Origin: Hyphomonadaceae bacterium
GTDB taxonomy: Bacteria > Pseudomonadota > Alphaproteobacteria > Caulobacterales > Hyphomonadaceae
Direction: 5' to 3'
Assembly: GCA_022844475.1 (NCBI GenBank)
Contig: JALHLR010000037.1
Location: 1 to 32,009 of the forward strand
Length of the DNA stretch: 32,009 nt
Below, in pieces: positions 1-7,984 of the stretch. Each line of letters begins with the position of its first letter. Position 1 is the first letter of the stretch. The notes beneath the pieces were generated by a model. It searched no databases, had not been told where the DNA came from, and saw only the letters and a list, made by a program, of their open reading frames with translations. A program made the translations under genes and the position numbers.

Positions 1-216
1 CTTCCTCTCCGCCAGCGCTGCTTCATAATCACTTGATTAAAAAAGCTTTCTGGAACGCTGAAACGGCGCGCGGTTACCGCGCTTGTCACAGCAGCGCACG
101 TAACTGCTAGGCCCACACCTTGCGAGCGCCTGCTCGAGGCGCCCGCCAGGGTCGTTACAAACCGCGTTGCCGCTCCGGCCAGCCCGCCAGCACCAGTTCG
201 GGTGATCGCCGATCGC

Positions 217-2679
217 CTAGCTCACGCGCTCTGCGATGCGGACAAGCGTATCGCGCAGCGCGGTCAGCCGCTGGGCGGTCTGACCGTTGCCTGAGACCTC
301 AAGCACCTCCGCAGCGGCGCGAAGATCACGGGCCACGGTAGCGCTTCGGCGAGCCTGGTCTACAAGAGGTGTTGCAGCATCGAGCACAGCGGTCAGCCGG
401 CTCGCGACGTCAGCCCTCAGCACCTTGTCCCTTGCCAGCTGGTCCATGTAGGCGCGCGCCACGACGGGATGCGCTGGCCAGGTTACCGGGTATTGCTGCT
501 GCGGATTCACGGTGCGGCCCTGCTCGGCCATGCGGGCGGCGGCGATTTCATTTGCCGACAGATGTTCGCTTGGCGTCAGCTCGAACACGTCAAGACCGCG
601 TGCGATTTCCGTTCCGTAGATGCGGCCTTCATACCAGTAGACTGACCAGTATCCACCCAGTGTCTGACGATCAGCGTTCACCGGACCACGATCAAAATAG
701 GCGATCTCGCGCGGTTTGGCCGAGTCGGTGAAGTCGCTGATCGAGAGGCCGCCTTGATACCACGCCTGCACAAAGAGGTCGCGCCCCGGCACCGGAAGCA
801 GCGAGCCATTGTGCGCGACGCAGTTCTCAAGATCGGTCTGGGCTGCCGGCAGCTTGTAGTAGCTTCGGAAGACGAGTTTGCCGTCGACAATGTCGTAAAT
901 GGCGTTTGCGCCCCAGGTCTGCGGATCCTGAACACGGCAACGCGGCCTGCCGCCGCCACCCCACTCATCGGTGAAGATGACCTTGGTTCCCTCATTGTTG
1001 AAGGTCGCCGAATGCCAGTAGGCGAACCCGGAATCGACGACGGCGTCGATCCGCTTGGGCGCTCGCGGATCACTGATGTCGAAGATGATGCCGTTACCTG
1101 AGCAGGCGCCGCCAGCGATCTTGCGTGACGGAAAAAGCGTTATGTCGTGGCAATGATCCGTGCGGTTTGTGGTCTGCGTGCCTTCGCCGTGATCGCCGCC
1201 AAGCCAGAGGCCGCCAAGCTGCCCGCTCTGGCCGTCAGCGAATACGGTCGGGCTGTCGATGATGCGGGCCTTTGACGGGTCTGCCAGCGGAATCTCGATG
1301 ACGTCGACACGGAAAAGCGCGGTGCGGCTATCGCCCGGCTGACCCATGATGCAGCCGGCCAGCTCGTCCTTGTCGCGCACGCCAGCCGTGCCAGAATTGT
1401 AGACGATCAGACGCTGGTCGTCGGCCGAGACGACTGAGTGGGTATGCGATCCACGGCATGTCTGGACCTGTCCGACCTGACGTGGCCGCGTGATGTTCGA
1501 GATATCGAAGATACGCAGGCCGCGGAAGCGATCCGGGCTGGCTTCAGGGCCCACGCCCTCGCGGCCGCAATCCACGCGGCCGCTCGTGGCCTCGACCGAC
1601 ATGAGCAGGAGATTGCCCACGATGGAAACGTCACCCTGCCCCCCGGGGCAGACGATGGCGCTGACCAGTTTCGGCTCGGCCCCGCCCAGTCGATAGAACT
1701 GCACGCCCTGATAGCTGCCGATGGCGAGCAAATCGCCCGAGAAGGCCATGTCCGTGTTGGCGAAGCTGAGGAAGGGCGCGCGCCGGCTCGCCTCGTCTGC
1801 CGTGCCGAGACGTGCATCCCCGTCCTTGTTCTCGGCAGGGAGTCGAAGGGGCAAACCTTCGGGATTGGACGGATCGAAGAACCCGGCCGGCTTGGGAAGG
1901 CTGGCAACCAGACGCATGTTGCTGATCGCCTGGCCGGCGTCGAGAAAGCCCGCCTTCAGTGTCGCGCGCGGGTCTGGCGACAGACCGCGCAGCAGAGCCG
2001 CCATGCGCTTGATCTCTGCCTGCTGCTCATTCGTGACGTCGGTTGCAAAGCGATAGAGCACAGGATCGTAGGCAGAGCCGGGTTCTGCCAGCAGGCTCGT
2101 GACCATCGTGACCGCGCCCTCGTGATGGGCGATCATGAGCTGCAGGAACTGCCTGTCGAACTCCGATCCGTTCGATGCTTTCAGCTGGGTCAATTGCGCA
2201 GCCGTCGCCATTCCCGCCATACCGCCATGGCCGGCGCCATGTCCTGTGGCGGCGTGTCCTGCGGCGGCATGCCCGGCATGACTATCCGCCGTGGTCGGCG
2301 CTGGCGCGGGAGCGTCTTCGCCGCGCTCGCGCAACCAGCCCTGCATGAAGGCGATCTCGTCCGCCTGGGACGCATTGATCCGTCCCGCCAGTTCGACAAT
2401 GGCAGGTGTTGCGGTGCGGCCCTGAACGAGGACCGCCATTTCCACTGCCTGACCGTGGTGATGGATCATGCCCTGCATGAACGCGACATCGGCGTCCGAG
2501 TAGCGGTTGTCTGCGACGCGGGCGGCTTCGCGACCCTCAAGCATCCGGCTTTCCTGACCCGGCGCACCCGGCTGAATAAGCGGCGGCTGCTGGGCGCAGG
2601 CCGAGGTACCCAGGAGAGCAGCAATAGCGACCGAATTGACCAGGATCGACGATCCAGACAGGCGAAAGTGCGGCACCAC
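217..2679 (-). CDS. DUF305-LVIVD repeat fusion protein, exported
   Basis: About 820 residues. An N-terminal signal peptide ends near Cys28 (Gly-Thr-Ser-Ala-Cys), possibly a weak lipobox. Residues ~58-240 form a DUF305 domain, a four-helix fold linked to copper handling, with both histidine motifs visible (MIHHHGQAVEM at ~71 and MIAHHEGAVTM at ~182). A His/Gly/Met-rich stretch at ~133-158 separates them. From ~300 onwards there are LVIVD-type beta-propeller repeats, for example LRIFDISNITRP and IIFDISDPRAP. The last ~100 residues look helical. Two adjacent GTG codons can start the gene; GGAGG lies 6 nt before the second (2676) and only 3 nt before the first, so the second may be the true start. 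Metal binding in the periplasm or on the outer surface is inferred from the DUF305 family and the His/Met richness; the role of the propeller is unknown. It appears monocistronic. Confidence 0.85.
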   Translation of the reverse strand: MVPHFRLSGSSILVNSVAIAALLGTSACAQQPPLIQPGAPGQESRMLEGREAARVADNRYSDADVAFMQGMIHHHGQAVEMAVLVQGRTATPAIVELAGRINASQADEIAFMQGWLRERGEDAPAPAPTTADSHAGHAAAGHAATGHGAGHGGMAGMATAAQLTQLKASNGSEFDRQFLQLMIAHHEGAVTMVTSLLAEPGSAYDPVLYRFATDVTNEQQAEIKRMAALLRGLSPDPRATLKAGFLDAGQAISNMRLVASLPKPAGFFDPSNPEGLPLRLPAENKDGDARLGTADEASRRAPFLSFANTDMAFSGDLLAIGSYQGVQFYRLGGAEPKLVSAIVCPGGQGDVSIVGNLLLMSVEATSGRVDCGREGVGPEASPDRFRGLRIFDISNITRPRQVGQVQTCRGSHTHSVVSADDQRLIVYNSGTAGVRDKDELAGCIMGQPGDSRTALFRVDVIEIPLADPSKARIIDSPTVFADGQSGQLGGLWLGGDHGEGTQTTNRTDHCHDITLFPSRKIAGGACSGNGIIFDISDPRAPKRIDAVVDSGFAYWHSATFNNEGTKVIFTDEWGGGGRPRCRVQDPQTWGANAIYDIVDGKLVFRSYYKLPAAQTDLENCVAHNGSLLPVPGRDLFVQAWYQGGLSISDFTDSAKPREIAYFDRGPVNADRQTLGGYWSVYWYEGRIYGTEIARGLDVFELTPSEHLSANEIAAARMAEQGRTVNPQQQYPVTWPAHPVVARAYMDQLARDKVLRADVASRLTAVLDAATPLVDQARRSATVARDLRAAAEVLEVSGNGQTAQRLTALRDTLVRIAERVS

Positions 2680-3410
2680 AGACCTCCAGCTTCATTTGCG
2701 TTTGCACTTTTGCAGCGTTGCGGGGCGGCTGTCACGTCAACTCGGGGCGGTTTCGCGCGACTTTCGTGACGTGACCCGGGCTGCGCGAACGCCCTGCTCA
2801 AGGGAGATACTGAGCTTACCCGGAGGATGGGCATTGCACGCCGCCGCAGCCGATGCCTCTGGAATTCGAACGGGCCTGCAGACGACGGCGTGGGTCTCCA
2901 GGAACCGCAGCGGAGACGCGCGCCTGACGAACGGCTCTTCGCTTGAACGGCACGACGTTGCCGGAACCGCACGCGCCACCCCATGCCGGAGGCAGCGCAC
3001 GCCCCTCATCGATCACACGGTCGGGCCGACGAACGCATCCCGTGAACGGTTGCACACGGTTCTGCGCGTCCTGCCGTCGCTCTGGCTTTTCTCCGCGCCT
3101 CCGCATCGAGCGCCCTGACCGTGGCGCGTGTGGTGGTGGATCCTGTTCACGCCAACATCTGACAACACGCCGCCTGAAGGACCCGGAAAGACCGGCCCTT
3201 CGTCTGTCGTCGGTTTCCGGATCGTTGCGATGATTTCAGACAGGGCGTAGCGCCAGGTGCCTGAAATATCAGCGATTTACGGGCATCAAAAAACAATCCG
3301 GCCAGCCGGTATTGTTGGGCCGCTTCAACCGGGTCATTCTTCGCGGGTGGATTTGCGATGTGCGGTGCGGATGATCCACAGCGCGTTTCGCTTGATCTCA
3401 ACCCGGAAAC
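2680..3410. other. Non-coding region upstream of the DUF305-LVIVD gene
   Basis: About 730 bp lie between the start of the DUF305-LVIVD gene and the terminator of glpV. Several short reading frames cross it on both strands, but none has a credible ribosome binding site or a recognisable domain, and they overlap each other. A 9-bp inverted repeat at 2731-2775 is the clearest signal. Nothing else was recognised. Confidence 0.5.
2731..2775. promoter_or_regulatory. 9-bp inverted repeat, candidate operator
   Basis: GTCACGTCA at 2731-2739 is matched by its exact reverse complement TGACGTGAC at 2767-2775, with 27 bp between. It sits 50-95 bp upstream of the GTG start of the DUF305-LVIVD gene, where a repressor or activator would act. 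A TTGACG that could be a -35 element overlaps the left arm on the minus strand, but no good -10 follows. The right arm lies in an 11-mer TTTCGTGACGT that recurs at 14600-14610. Confidence 0.4.
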
Positions 3411-3439
3411 TTGGCCTCGCGGCATGTCCGCGAGGCCAA
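3411..3439 (-). terminator. Hairpin terminator after glpV
   Basis: A perfect 12-bp stem (TTGGCCTCGCGG at 3411-3422 against CCGCGAGGCCAA at 3428-3439) with a 5-nt loop lies 11 bp past the glpV stop codon. On the minus strand the stem is followed by GTTTCC, so the U-tract is short. Position and stem strength favour a terminator for the glpUV unit. Confidence 0.7.
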
Positions 3440-3450
3440 TTTGTTTCCGC

Positions 3451-5205
3451 TCAGTTCTGCCAGCCCTTGATCAGCGTGTCGTAGTCGATCGTCTCGGGGG
3501 CCGGGTCCTCGTTGGCGAGCTTGGCCTTGGGGGCGCCGGGGCGGTCGAACCAGGCTTGCGCGGGCTCTTCCGGGTTCAGCTTGGGTCCCTTATCACCCTG
3601 AACGTTGAGCTGTTCGAGGCGGGCGAGCACGTCTTCCTGCGCCTTGCAAAGGGCGTCCATCGCCTGTTGCGGCGTCTTCGTACCGGCGGCGGCGTCGCCG
3701 ATATTCTGCCACCAGAGCTGGGACAGTTTAGGATAGTCCGGGACGTTGGTGCCGGTGGGCGACCACTGTGTGCGCGCGGGCGAGCGGTAGAACTCGATCA
3801 GGCCGCCGAGCTTGGGCGCACGTTCCGTGAAGGACGGATGCTGGATCGTGCTCTCGCGGATGAAGGTGAGGCCTGTGTGGCTCTTCTTCACGTCCACTGT
3901 CTTCGATGTGACGAACTGCGCATAGAGCCAGGCGGCCTGTGCGCGGTCGGTCGGCGTCGTCGTCATCAGCGTCCACGAGCCGGCGTCCTGGTAGCCGAGC
4001 TTCTGGCCCTCTTCCCAGTAGGCGCCGTGGGGCGATGGGGCCATGCGCCATTTCGGTGAACCGTCGGCGTTGAGAACCGGCAGGCCTTCCTTGACCATGT
4101 CGGCGGTGAAAGTGGTGTACCAGAACATCTGCTGGGCGATCTCGCCCTGCGACGGGATCGGGCCGGACTCCGAGAACGTCATTCCCTGAGCGGCCGGCGG
4201 GGCAAACTTCTTCAGCCAGTCGATGTATTTCGTGACGGCGTAGACAGATGCGGGGCCGTTGGTGTCGCCGCCACGCGCAACGCACGAGCCGACCGGGCGC
4301 GAGGCGTCGTCGACGCGGATGCCCCACTCATCGACGGGGAAGCCGTTGGGATGGCCGTTGGTCTTGTCGCCATTGCCGGCCATGGAAAGCCATGAGTCGG
4401 TGAAGCGCCAGCCGAGCGAGGGGTCCTTCTTGCCGTAATCCATGTGGCCGTACACTTTCTTCCCGTCGATCTCGCGACCGGTGAAGAATTCGGCGATGTC
4501 CTCATAAGCGGACCAGTTGACCGGAACGCCGAGATCGTAGCCGTACTTCGCCTTGAAGTCGGCCTTGTTCCTGGGGTCCGTGAACCAGTCATAGCGGAAC
4601 CAGTAGAGGTTCGCGAACTGCTGGTCGGGCAGCTGGTAGAGCTTGCCGTCGGGCGCGGTGGTGAAGCTGGCGCCAACGAAATCCGCGATGTCGAGTGTCG
4701 GGCTGGTGACGGCCTTGCCCTCGCCGGCCATCCAGTCGGTGAGGTTCCGGACTTGCTGGTAGCGCCAGTGCGTGCCGATCAGGTCGGAGTCGTTGATGTA
4801 GGCATCGTAGATGTTCTGGCCCGACTGCATCTGCTGTTCGAGCTTGGCGACGACATCGCCCTCGCCGATCAGCTCGTGCGTGACCTTGATGCCGGTGATG
4901 GCGCTGAAGGCGGGCGCGAGGACGCGGGATTCATATTCGTGCGTCGAGATGTTCTCCGACACGACGGTGATTTCCATGCCCTGATAGGGGGCGGCGGCGG
5001 TGGCGAACCAGTTGAGCTCAGCCTCCTGCGCGGCGCGGTTGAGCGTGGACAGGTCCTTGATCTCGGCGTCGAGGAACTTTGCGATCTCGGCGCCTGCGTT
5101 GGGGTTGGGGTCCTTGGCTGCAACGGGTTGCTGGGGGCCGCAGGCGGCCAGCGCAATCGCAGACACCATGGCGAGCAGAAGCCCGCGCGGGCGCGTGACA
5201 GACAT
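3451..5205 (-). CDS. glpV: Glycerol-type ABC transporter substrate-binding lipoprotein
   Basis: 584 residues, longer than typical MalE-type binding proteins (about 400-430), as is usual for the GlpV family of the GlpSTPQUV glycerol importer. The ATG at 5205 is preceded by GGGAGGAAATC, an excellent ribosome binding site, so the much longer open frame upstream is not used. The signal peptide ends in ALAAC with Cys22, which predicts a lipoprotein tethered in the periplasm. Aromatic-rich stretches (NLYWFRYDWF, QQMFWYTTF) fit a polyol- or sugar-binding cleft. It is the last gene of a leftward run after the DUF2160 gene and is followed by a strong hairpin. Family assignment is firm; glycerol as substrate is inferred from the neighbouring glpSTPQ and glpU homologues. 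Confidence 0.82.
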   Translation of the reverse strand: MSVTRPRGLLLAMVSAIALAACGPQQPVAAKDPNPNAGAEIAKFLDAEIKDLSTLNRAAQEAELNWFATAAAPYQGMEITVVSENISTHEYESRVLAPAFSAITGIKVTHELIGEGDVVAKLEQQMQSGQNIYDAYINDSDLIGTHWRYQQVRNLTDWMAGEGKAVTSPTLDIADFVGASFTTAPDGKLYQLPDQQFANLYWFRYDWFTDPRNKADFKAKYGYDLGVPVNWSAYEDIAEFFTGREIDGKKVYGHMDYGKKDPSLGWRFTDSWLSMAGNGDKTNGHPNGFPVDEWGIRVDDASRPVGSCVARGGDTNGPASVYAVTKYIDWLKKFAPPAAQGMTFSESGPIPSQGEIAQQMFWYTTFTADMVKEGLPVLNADGSPKWRMAPSPHGAYWEEGQKLGYQDAGSWTLMTTTPTDRAQAAWLYAQFVTSKTVDVKKSHTGLTFIRESTIQHPSFTERAPKLGGLIEFYRSPARTQWSPTGTNVPDYPKLSQLWWQNIGDAAAGTKTPQQAMDALCKAQEDVLARLEQLNVQGDKGPKLNPEEPAQAWFDRPGAPKAKLANEDPAPETIDYDTLIKGWQN

Positions 5206-5251
5206 GATTTCCTCCCTGACGAAGCTCTTGCGGCTTCGGACCTGTTTCGGC

Positions 5252-5539
5252 TCAAACAAACCGGAAAACCAGACCTGCGTAAACCACGGACGCCGCGGTG
5301 GCAAACCAGAGAGGCACGTCCTTGGGGACAAGTCCGATCCAGGCGAGGTGGATGAAGGCAGTGCCGAGCAGGGTGAGGAAGAAGCGGTCGCCGCGCTGGG
5401 TGGCGACGCCGAGGACGCCGATGCGCGGCTGATTGTTGGGCGCGAGCTTTGTGAGGACGCCGAGCGTGACGAGGGAGAGCGCGATGAAGCCGAAGAACAG
5501 CGCGGTCGGCAGCGTCCATCCCATCCAGGCAAAAGTCAT
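5252..5539 (-). CDS. glpU: DUF2160 membrane protein of glycerol ABC transporter
   Basis: 95 residues with three hydrophobic segments (about 8-28, 53-70 and 76-93) and a polar loop containing NNQPRIGVLG. The pattern matches the DUF2160 family, the small membrane protein encoded between glpQ and glpV in GlpSTPQUV loci; its biochemical role is not established. The ATG overlaps the stop codon of the preceding gene (ATGA), so translation is probably coupled. It lies 46 bp before glpV. Here it is separated from glpQ by about 5 kb, an unusual arrangement. Confidence 0.75.
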   Translation of the reverse strand: MTFAWMGWTLPTALFFGFIALSLVTLGVLTKLAPNNQPRIGVLGVATQRGDRFFLTLLGTAFIHLAWIGLVPKDVPLWFATAASVVYAGLVFRFV

Positions 5540-5784
5540 GGCGACTTGCTCCGCAGGATTTTCGCGGCGGACGCCTGCATCAGGATGCCGAGCAGGATGG
5601 CGCCGACGCCTATGACGGCCGAGACGATCGCGCCGGGCCGCTGACCCAGGAAGTAGAAGACCATGGCCAGCCCGCCGCCGAACACCATCCCGCCCATGAC
5701 CAGCGCAAGGCCGGTCATGAACTGGCGCTGGCCGCGTTTCAGGCGGTCAGCGTCGGGCGTGGCGGCAGCGGGCTCAACCGTCAT
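5536..5784 (-). CDS. Small two-helix membrane protein
   Basis: 82 residues. A charged N-terminus (residues 1-20) is followed by two hydrophobic segments (about 22-46 and 51-68, both rich in Gly/Ala/Val) and a basic C-terminal tail, KILRSKSP. No family was recognised. It sits 3 bp after the preceding small membrane gene and overlaps glpU by 4 bp, so it is almost certainly co-translated with glpU and glpV. It may be an accessory subunit of the transporter; that is inferred from position only. Confidence 0.7.
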   Translation of the reverse strand: MTVEPAAATPDADRLKRGQRQFMTGLALVMGGMVFGGGLAMVFYFLGQRPGAIVSAVIGVGAILLGILMQASAAKILRSKSP

Positions 5785-5787
5785 TCG

Positions 5788-6048
5788 TCAGCGCCGGTTC
5801 GCGCGGGCGTCGCGGATGCTGGTGAAGCCCCACCAGAACACGCCGGCGCCGACCAGCAGCGCGAGCCAGGACAGCGCACCGATCGGGCCGCCGAGAATTC
5901 CAAGCCACACGGCCTTGAGAACTGTTGAGAGGATGATGCCGATGCCGCCGAAGCCGACAAGGACGGCGCCGATCAGCGTCATCTGGCGGCCCTGAGCTTC
6001 CTTGCGTGCATGCGCGGCTTCGGGAGGGGTGTATCCGTATCTGGCCAT
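5788..6048 (-). CDS. Small two-helix membrane protein, first gene of glpUV unit
   Basis: 86 residues. An N-terminal soluble stretch with MARYGYTPPEAAHARKEA is followed by two hydrophobic segments (about 23-45 and 51-74) and a basic tail ending in RANRR. AGGAGAACAAC directly precedes the ATG, a strong ribosome binding site, so this is likely the first gene of the leftward run to glpV. No family was recognised. It resembles its 82-residue neighbour in size and layout (soluble N-terminus, two Gly-rich helices, basic tail), but relatedness cannot be shown by eye. Confidence 0.7.
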   Translation of the reverse strand: MARYGYTPPEAAHARKEAQGRQMTLIGAVLVGFGGIGIILSTVLKAVWLGILGGPIGALSWLALLVGAGVFWWGFTSIRDARANRR

Positions 6049-6134
6049 GTTGTTCTCCTGGCTCTGATTTTTTGCGTTTCTACTCGTATCTGCCCTGCGC
6101 CCTCTTGTGCCGATCGGGGCGTTTGACGGGCGGA

Positions 6135-6172
6135 GACTAGCAGATTTGGGGGGGAGTCACAGGGGGCTAGTC
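6135..6172. repeat. 7-bp inverted repeat at the end of a small ORF
   Basis: GACTAGC at 6135-6141 and GCTAGTC at 6166-6172 are perfect inverted repeats around a G-rich 24-nt loop (plus strand). The right arm contains the TAG stop of the small ORF at 6167. No U-tract follows on the minus strand, so it may be an operator or an RNA stem separating the phospholipase unit from the glpUV unit. Confidence 0.35.
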
Positions 6173-6394
6173 CCGCGCAACATCAGCCGACATGAACAGG
6201 ACGATCGCGGCCAACAGACACCCCGCTCCGACGAGAAAAACCAGGCCTCCGGCGCCCCAGGCCTGAAGCATGAGACCGAAGGACGCCTCCTGACCGACCG
6301 CAGGCCACAGCGAGCAGGTCTCGGACGACGCGCTGAACCGGGCTTGGAGCAGCATCTGGATCCCGACGCCCCCCGCGTCAGCCGAAGCTGGCAC
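6167..6394 (-). CDS. Possible small single-pass membrane protein
   Basis: 75 residues from a GTG at 6394, or 62 from an in-frame ATG at 6355. It starts 13 bp after the phospholipase stop codon. One clear hydrophobic helix lies near the C-terminus (LVFLVGAGCLLAAIVLFM), with a weaker one possible before it, and two cysteines are present. No clear ribosome binding site and no known family were seen. It is kept because of its position in an operon-like run and the membrane segment, but it could be spurious. Confidence 0.4.
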   Translation of the reverse strand: MPASADAGGVGIQMLLQARFSASSETCSLWPAVGQEASFGLMLQAWGAGGLVFLVGAGCLLAAIVLFMSADVARD

Positions 6395-6406
6395 GGGAAC
6401 CCGACA

Positions 6407-7519
6407 TCAGCAGGCTCCGCCCGCGTTCACCGGATTGCACCTGGCCGCGGCATTGCCCGGCAGGCGCGCGGTGTAGCCGGTGGCGAAACGGGCGTCTGGC
6501 CAGATATAGTCGGTCGAGACGTACTGGGCGCCAGAGGCGAGTGCGGCGTCGCGGCGTTTGGTGTCGCCGGAGCGGGCTTCGCGTGTGTCGGCGTCAGCGC
6601 GGGTGCGGACGATAAAGCCCTGCGCAACGCGTTCGCGGATGAGCGCTTGGTCTTCGTGCGGTTCGTTCATGACGAGGATGGCGGCTTCTGGCGCCTCGAA
6701 GGCTGCGCCTGCGCCAACGAAGGCGACGCGCCCTTTCAGAGAAGGGTGGCCATCGACGTAAGCTCCCCAGCGGGCGGGCGCGTCGTCGATCACGAAGACA
6801 ACCTTGCCCCGCGACTCGCCGAGCGTCGGCCATCCGCCGGCGAGGACGCCCTCGCGCAGCGTGGCATGGGCGCCGCGTACCTCGTCCGGCGTTACGATGC
6901 GATCGCGCGCAAAGACGGACAGGATCTCCGCTTCGATGCGGTTGAACCCGTCCTTGCCGAATGCCCGCACGGGCGTCGCGCCTTCCCATGAGATGGGCGT
7001 GTGCTTCGGATTGATCATGATCAGGATCGGGGTGTGCGTACGGTGTGTGTCGGACCAGGCTTTCACCTGGCTGAGGCAGTTCACGAAAGTCGGGCAGCTG
7101 GTGCGGAAGTCGATGTCGGTGGCGTGGATCACCTTGATGCCCGGCTTTGCGAGCGCGGCCCGATCGGGCGGCGGGATGGTGACGCCTTGCTGCGCGAGGA
7201 GACGGACGCCGAGCGGATCTGTGAAGGCCCCACCCTCGGGATCGTCCACCGGATCGATCTCGACCTGGCGCGCGCCGGCGTCGAGCTGTTCGGCGATGGA
7301 GCGGTGGAAGTAGTCGAGCGTCAGGGCGGTATTGGCGTTGCGCTGCCTGATGAGCTCCATAAGCGGCGGATCGATCTGCAGCTTGTAGGAGTTGTGCGTA
7401 CCGATGGCCTGGATCTGGTTGAGGCGGAGGGCATTGTCGAGGCCGTCACCAGGCGCAGGCGCCATGCTGGCGCAGGAGGCAAGCAGGACGCTCGCAAAGA
7501 GGACCAGGGTGCGCTTCAT
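6407..7519 (-). CDS. Phosphoinositide phospholipase C-like lipoprotein
   Basis: 370 residues. The ATG at 7519 has GGAG 6 nt upstream and begins a lipoprotein signal with lipobox LLASC (Cys16). The body resembles the PI-PLC-C1 group (Ca2+-dependent phosphoinositide-specific phospholipase C-like, TIM-barrel PLC superfamily). The first catalytic His is His42 in GTHNSYK, acidic metal ligands are Glu87 and Asp89 in VEIDP, and a second His lies in VIHATDIDF near 133. The family cleaves the phosphodiester of glycerophosphoinositides or related lipids to diacylglycerol and a head-group phosphate. A membrane-anchored enzyme next to a glycerol importer suggests lipid or head-group scavenging, but the true substrate is unknown. 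It lies 70 bp after the MmcQ gene. Confidence 0.78.
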   Translation of the reverse strand: MKRTLVLFASVLLASCASMAPAPGDGLDNALRLNQIQAIGTHNSYKLQIDPPLMELIRQRNANTALTLDYFHRSIAEQLDAGARQVEIDPVDDPEGGAFTDPLGVRLLAQQGVTIPPPDRAALAKPGIKVIHATDIDFRTSCPTFVNCLSQVKAWSDTHRTHTPILIMINPKHTPISWEGATPVRAFGKDGFNRIEAEILSVFARDRIVTPDEVRGAHATLREGVLAGGWPTLGESRGKVVFVIDDAPARWGAYVDGHPSLKGRVAFVGAGAAFEAPEAAILVMNEPHEDQALIRERVAQGFIVRTRADADTREARSGDTKRRDAALASGAQYVSTDYIWPDARFATGYTARLPGNAAARCNPVNAGGAC

Positions 7520-7589
7520 TGCCGACTCCATTTCGATGCGGGCCCAGCTTCCGCCGGGGACGTGACAAACAGGTGACGCGTTTGGTGGC

Positions 7590-7931
7590 TCACGACCTGC
7601 CCGCGAGGTAGGCCTGCACCACCTTCCTCGGAACGATAGTTGTCCACGCATCGGTGACGAAGTCGGCGACGTCTGCGCGGGTGAGCTGCGCAATGTCGAC
7701 AAAGCTCCACAGCATGCCGCCGGCGCGGTAGGGCTGGAAGACGTCCGGGCGTGCTTCGAAGAGGAGGTCCTGCCGCGGCTTCGGCAGCTTGAAGATCCAG
7801 CGCTTGCCGGGGAAGCCGTAGAGGACAAACGTCTTGCTTCCGACGTTGAACCAGTTGCCGCCATGGTCGTTCAGCTCGACGGCGCCCGGCAGGGCGAGCG
7901 CGGTTTTGCGAACGTCAGCGAGCGTGGCCAT
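7590..7931 (-). CDS. MmcQ/YjbR family protein
   Basis: 113 residues with the conserved layout of the MmcQ/YjbR (DUF419) family: an N-terminal ALPGAVE segment, the central strand WFNVGSKTFVLYG, KRWIFKLP and the C-terminal helix with ADVADFVTDAWTTIVPRK. The fold resembles a CyaY-like DNA-binding fold; the cellular role is undefined. It starts 53 bp after the TonB receptor stop codon and could be cotranscribed with it. Nothing ties it functionally to iron or glycerol. Confidence 0.75.
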   Translation of the reverse strand: MATLADVRKTALALPGAVELNDHGGNWFNVGSKTFVLYGFPGKRWIFKLPKPRQDLLFEARPDVFQPYRAGGMLWSFVDIAQLTRADVADFVTDAWTTIVPRKVVQAYLAGRS

Positions 7932-7984
7932 GTGCGTCTTTAGCTACGAAGCGCCCCGCTGGAAATCACCCCCGCCCTGCGCTC

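Noticed and set aside
1438..2769. 443-codon open frame on the plus strand
   Set aside because: Antisense to the DUF305-LVIVD gene, with no domain; a product of GC-rich codon bias.
3147..3425. 92-codon minus-strand frame between glpV and the DUF305 gene
   Set aside because: No recognisable domain or ribosome binding site, and it overlaps the glpV terminator hairpin; could be real, but is unsupported.
5206..5532. 109-codon N-terminal extension of glpV
   Set aside because: It overlaps glpU in another frame, and the internal ATG at 5205 has a strong ribosome binding site and a lipoprotein signal.
7520..7864. N-terminal extension of the phospholipase frame
   Set aside because: It overlaps the MmcQ/YjbR gene; the start at 7519 gives a ribosome binding site and a lipobox.
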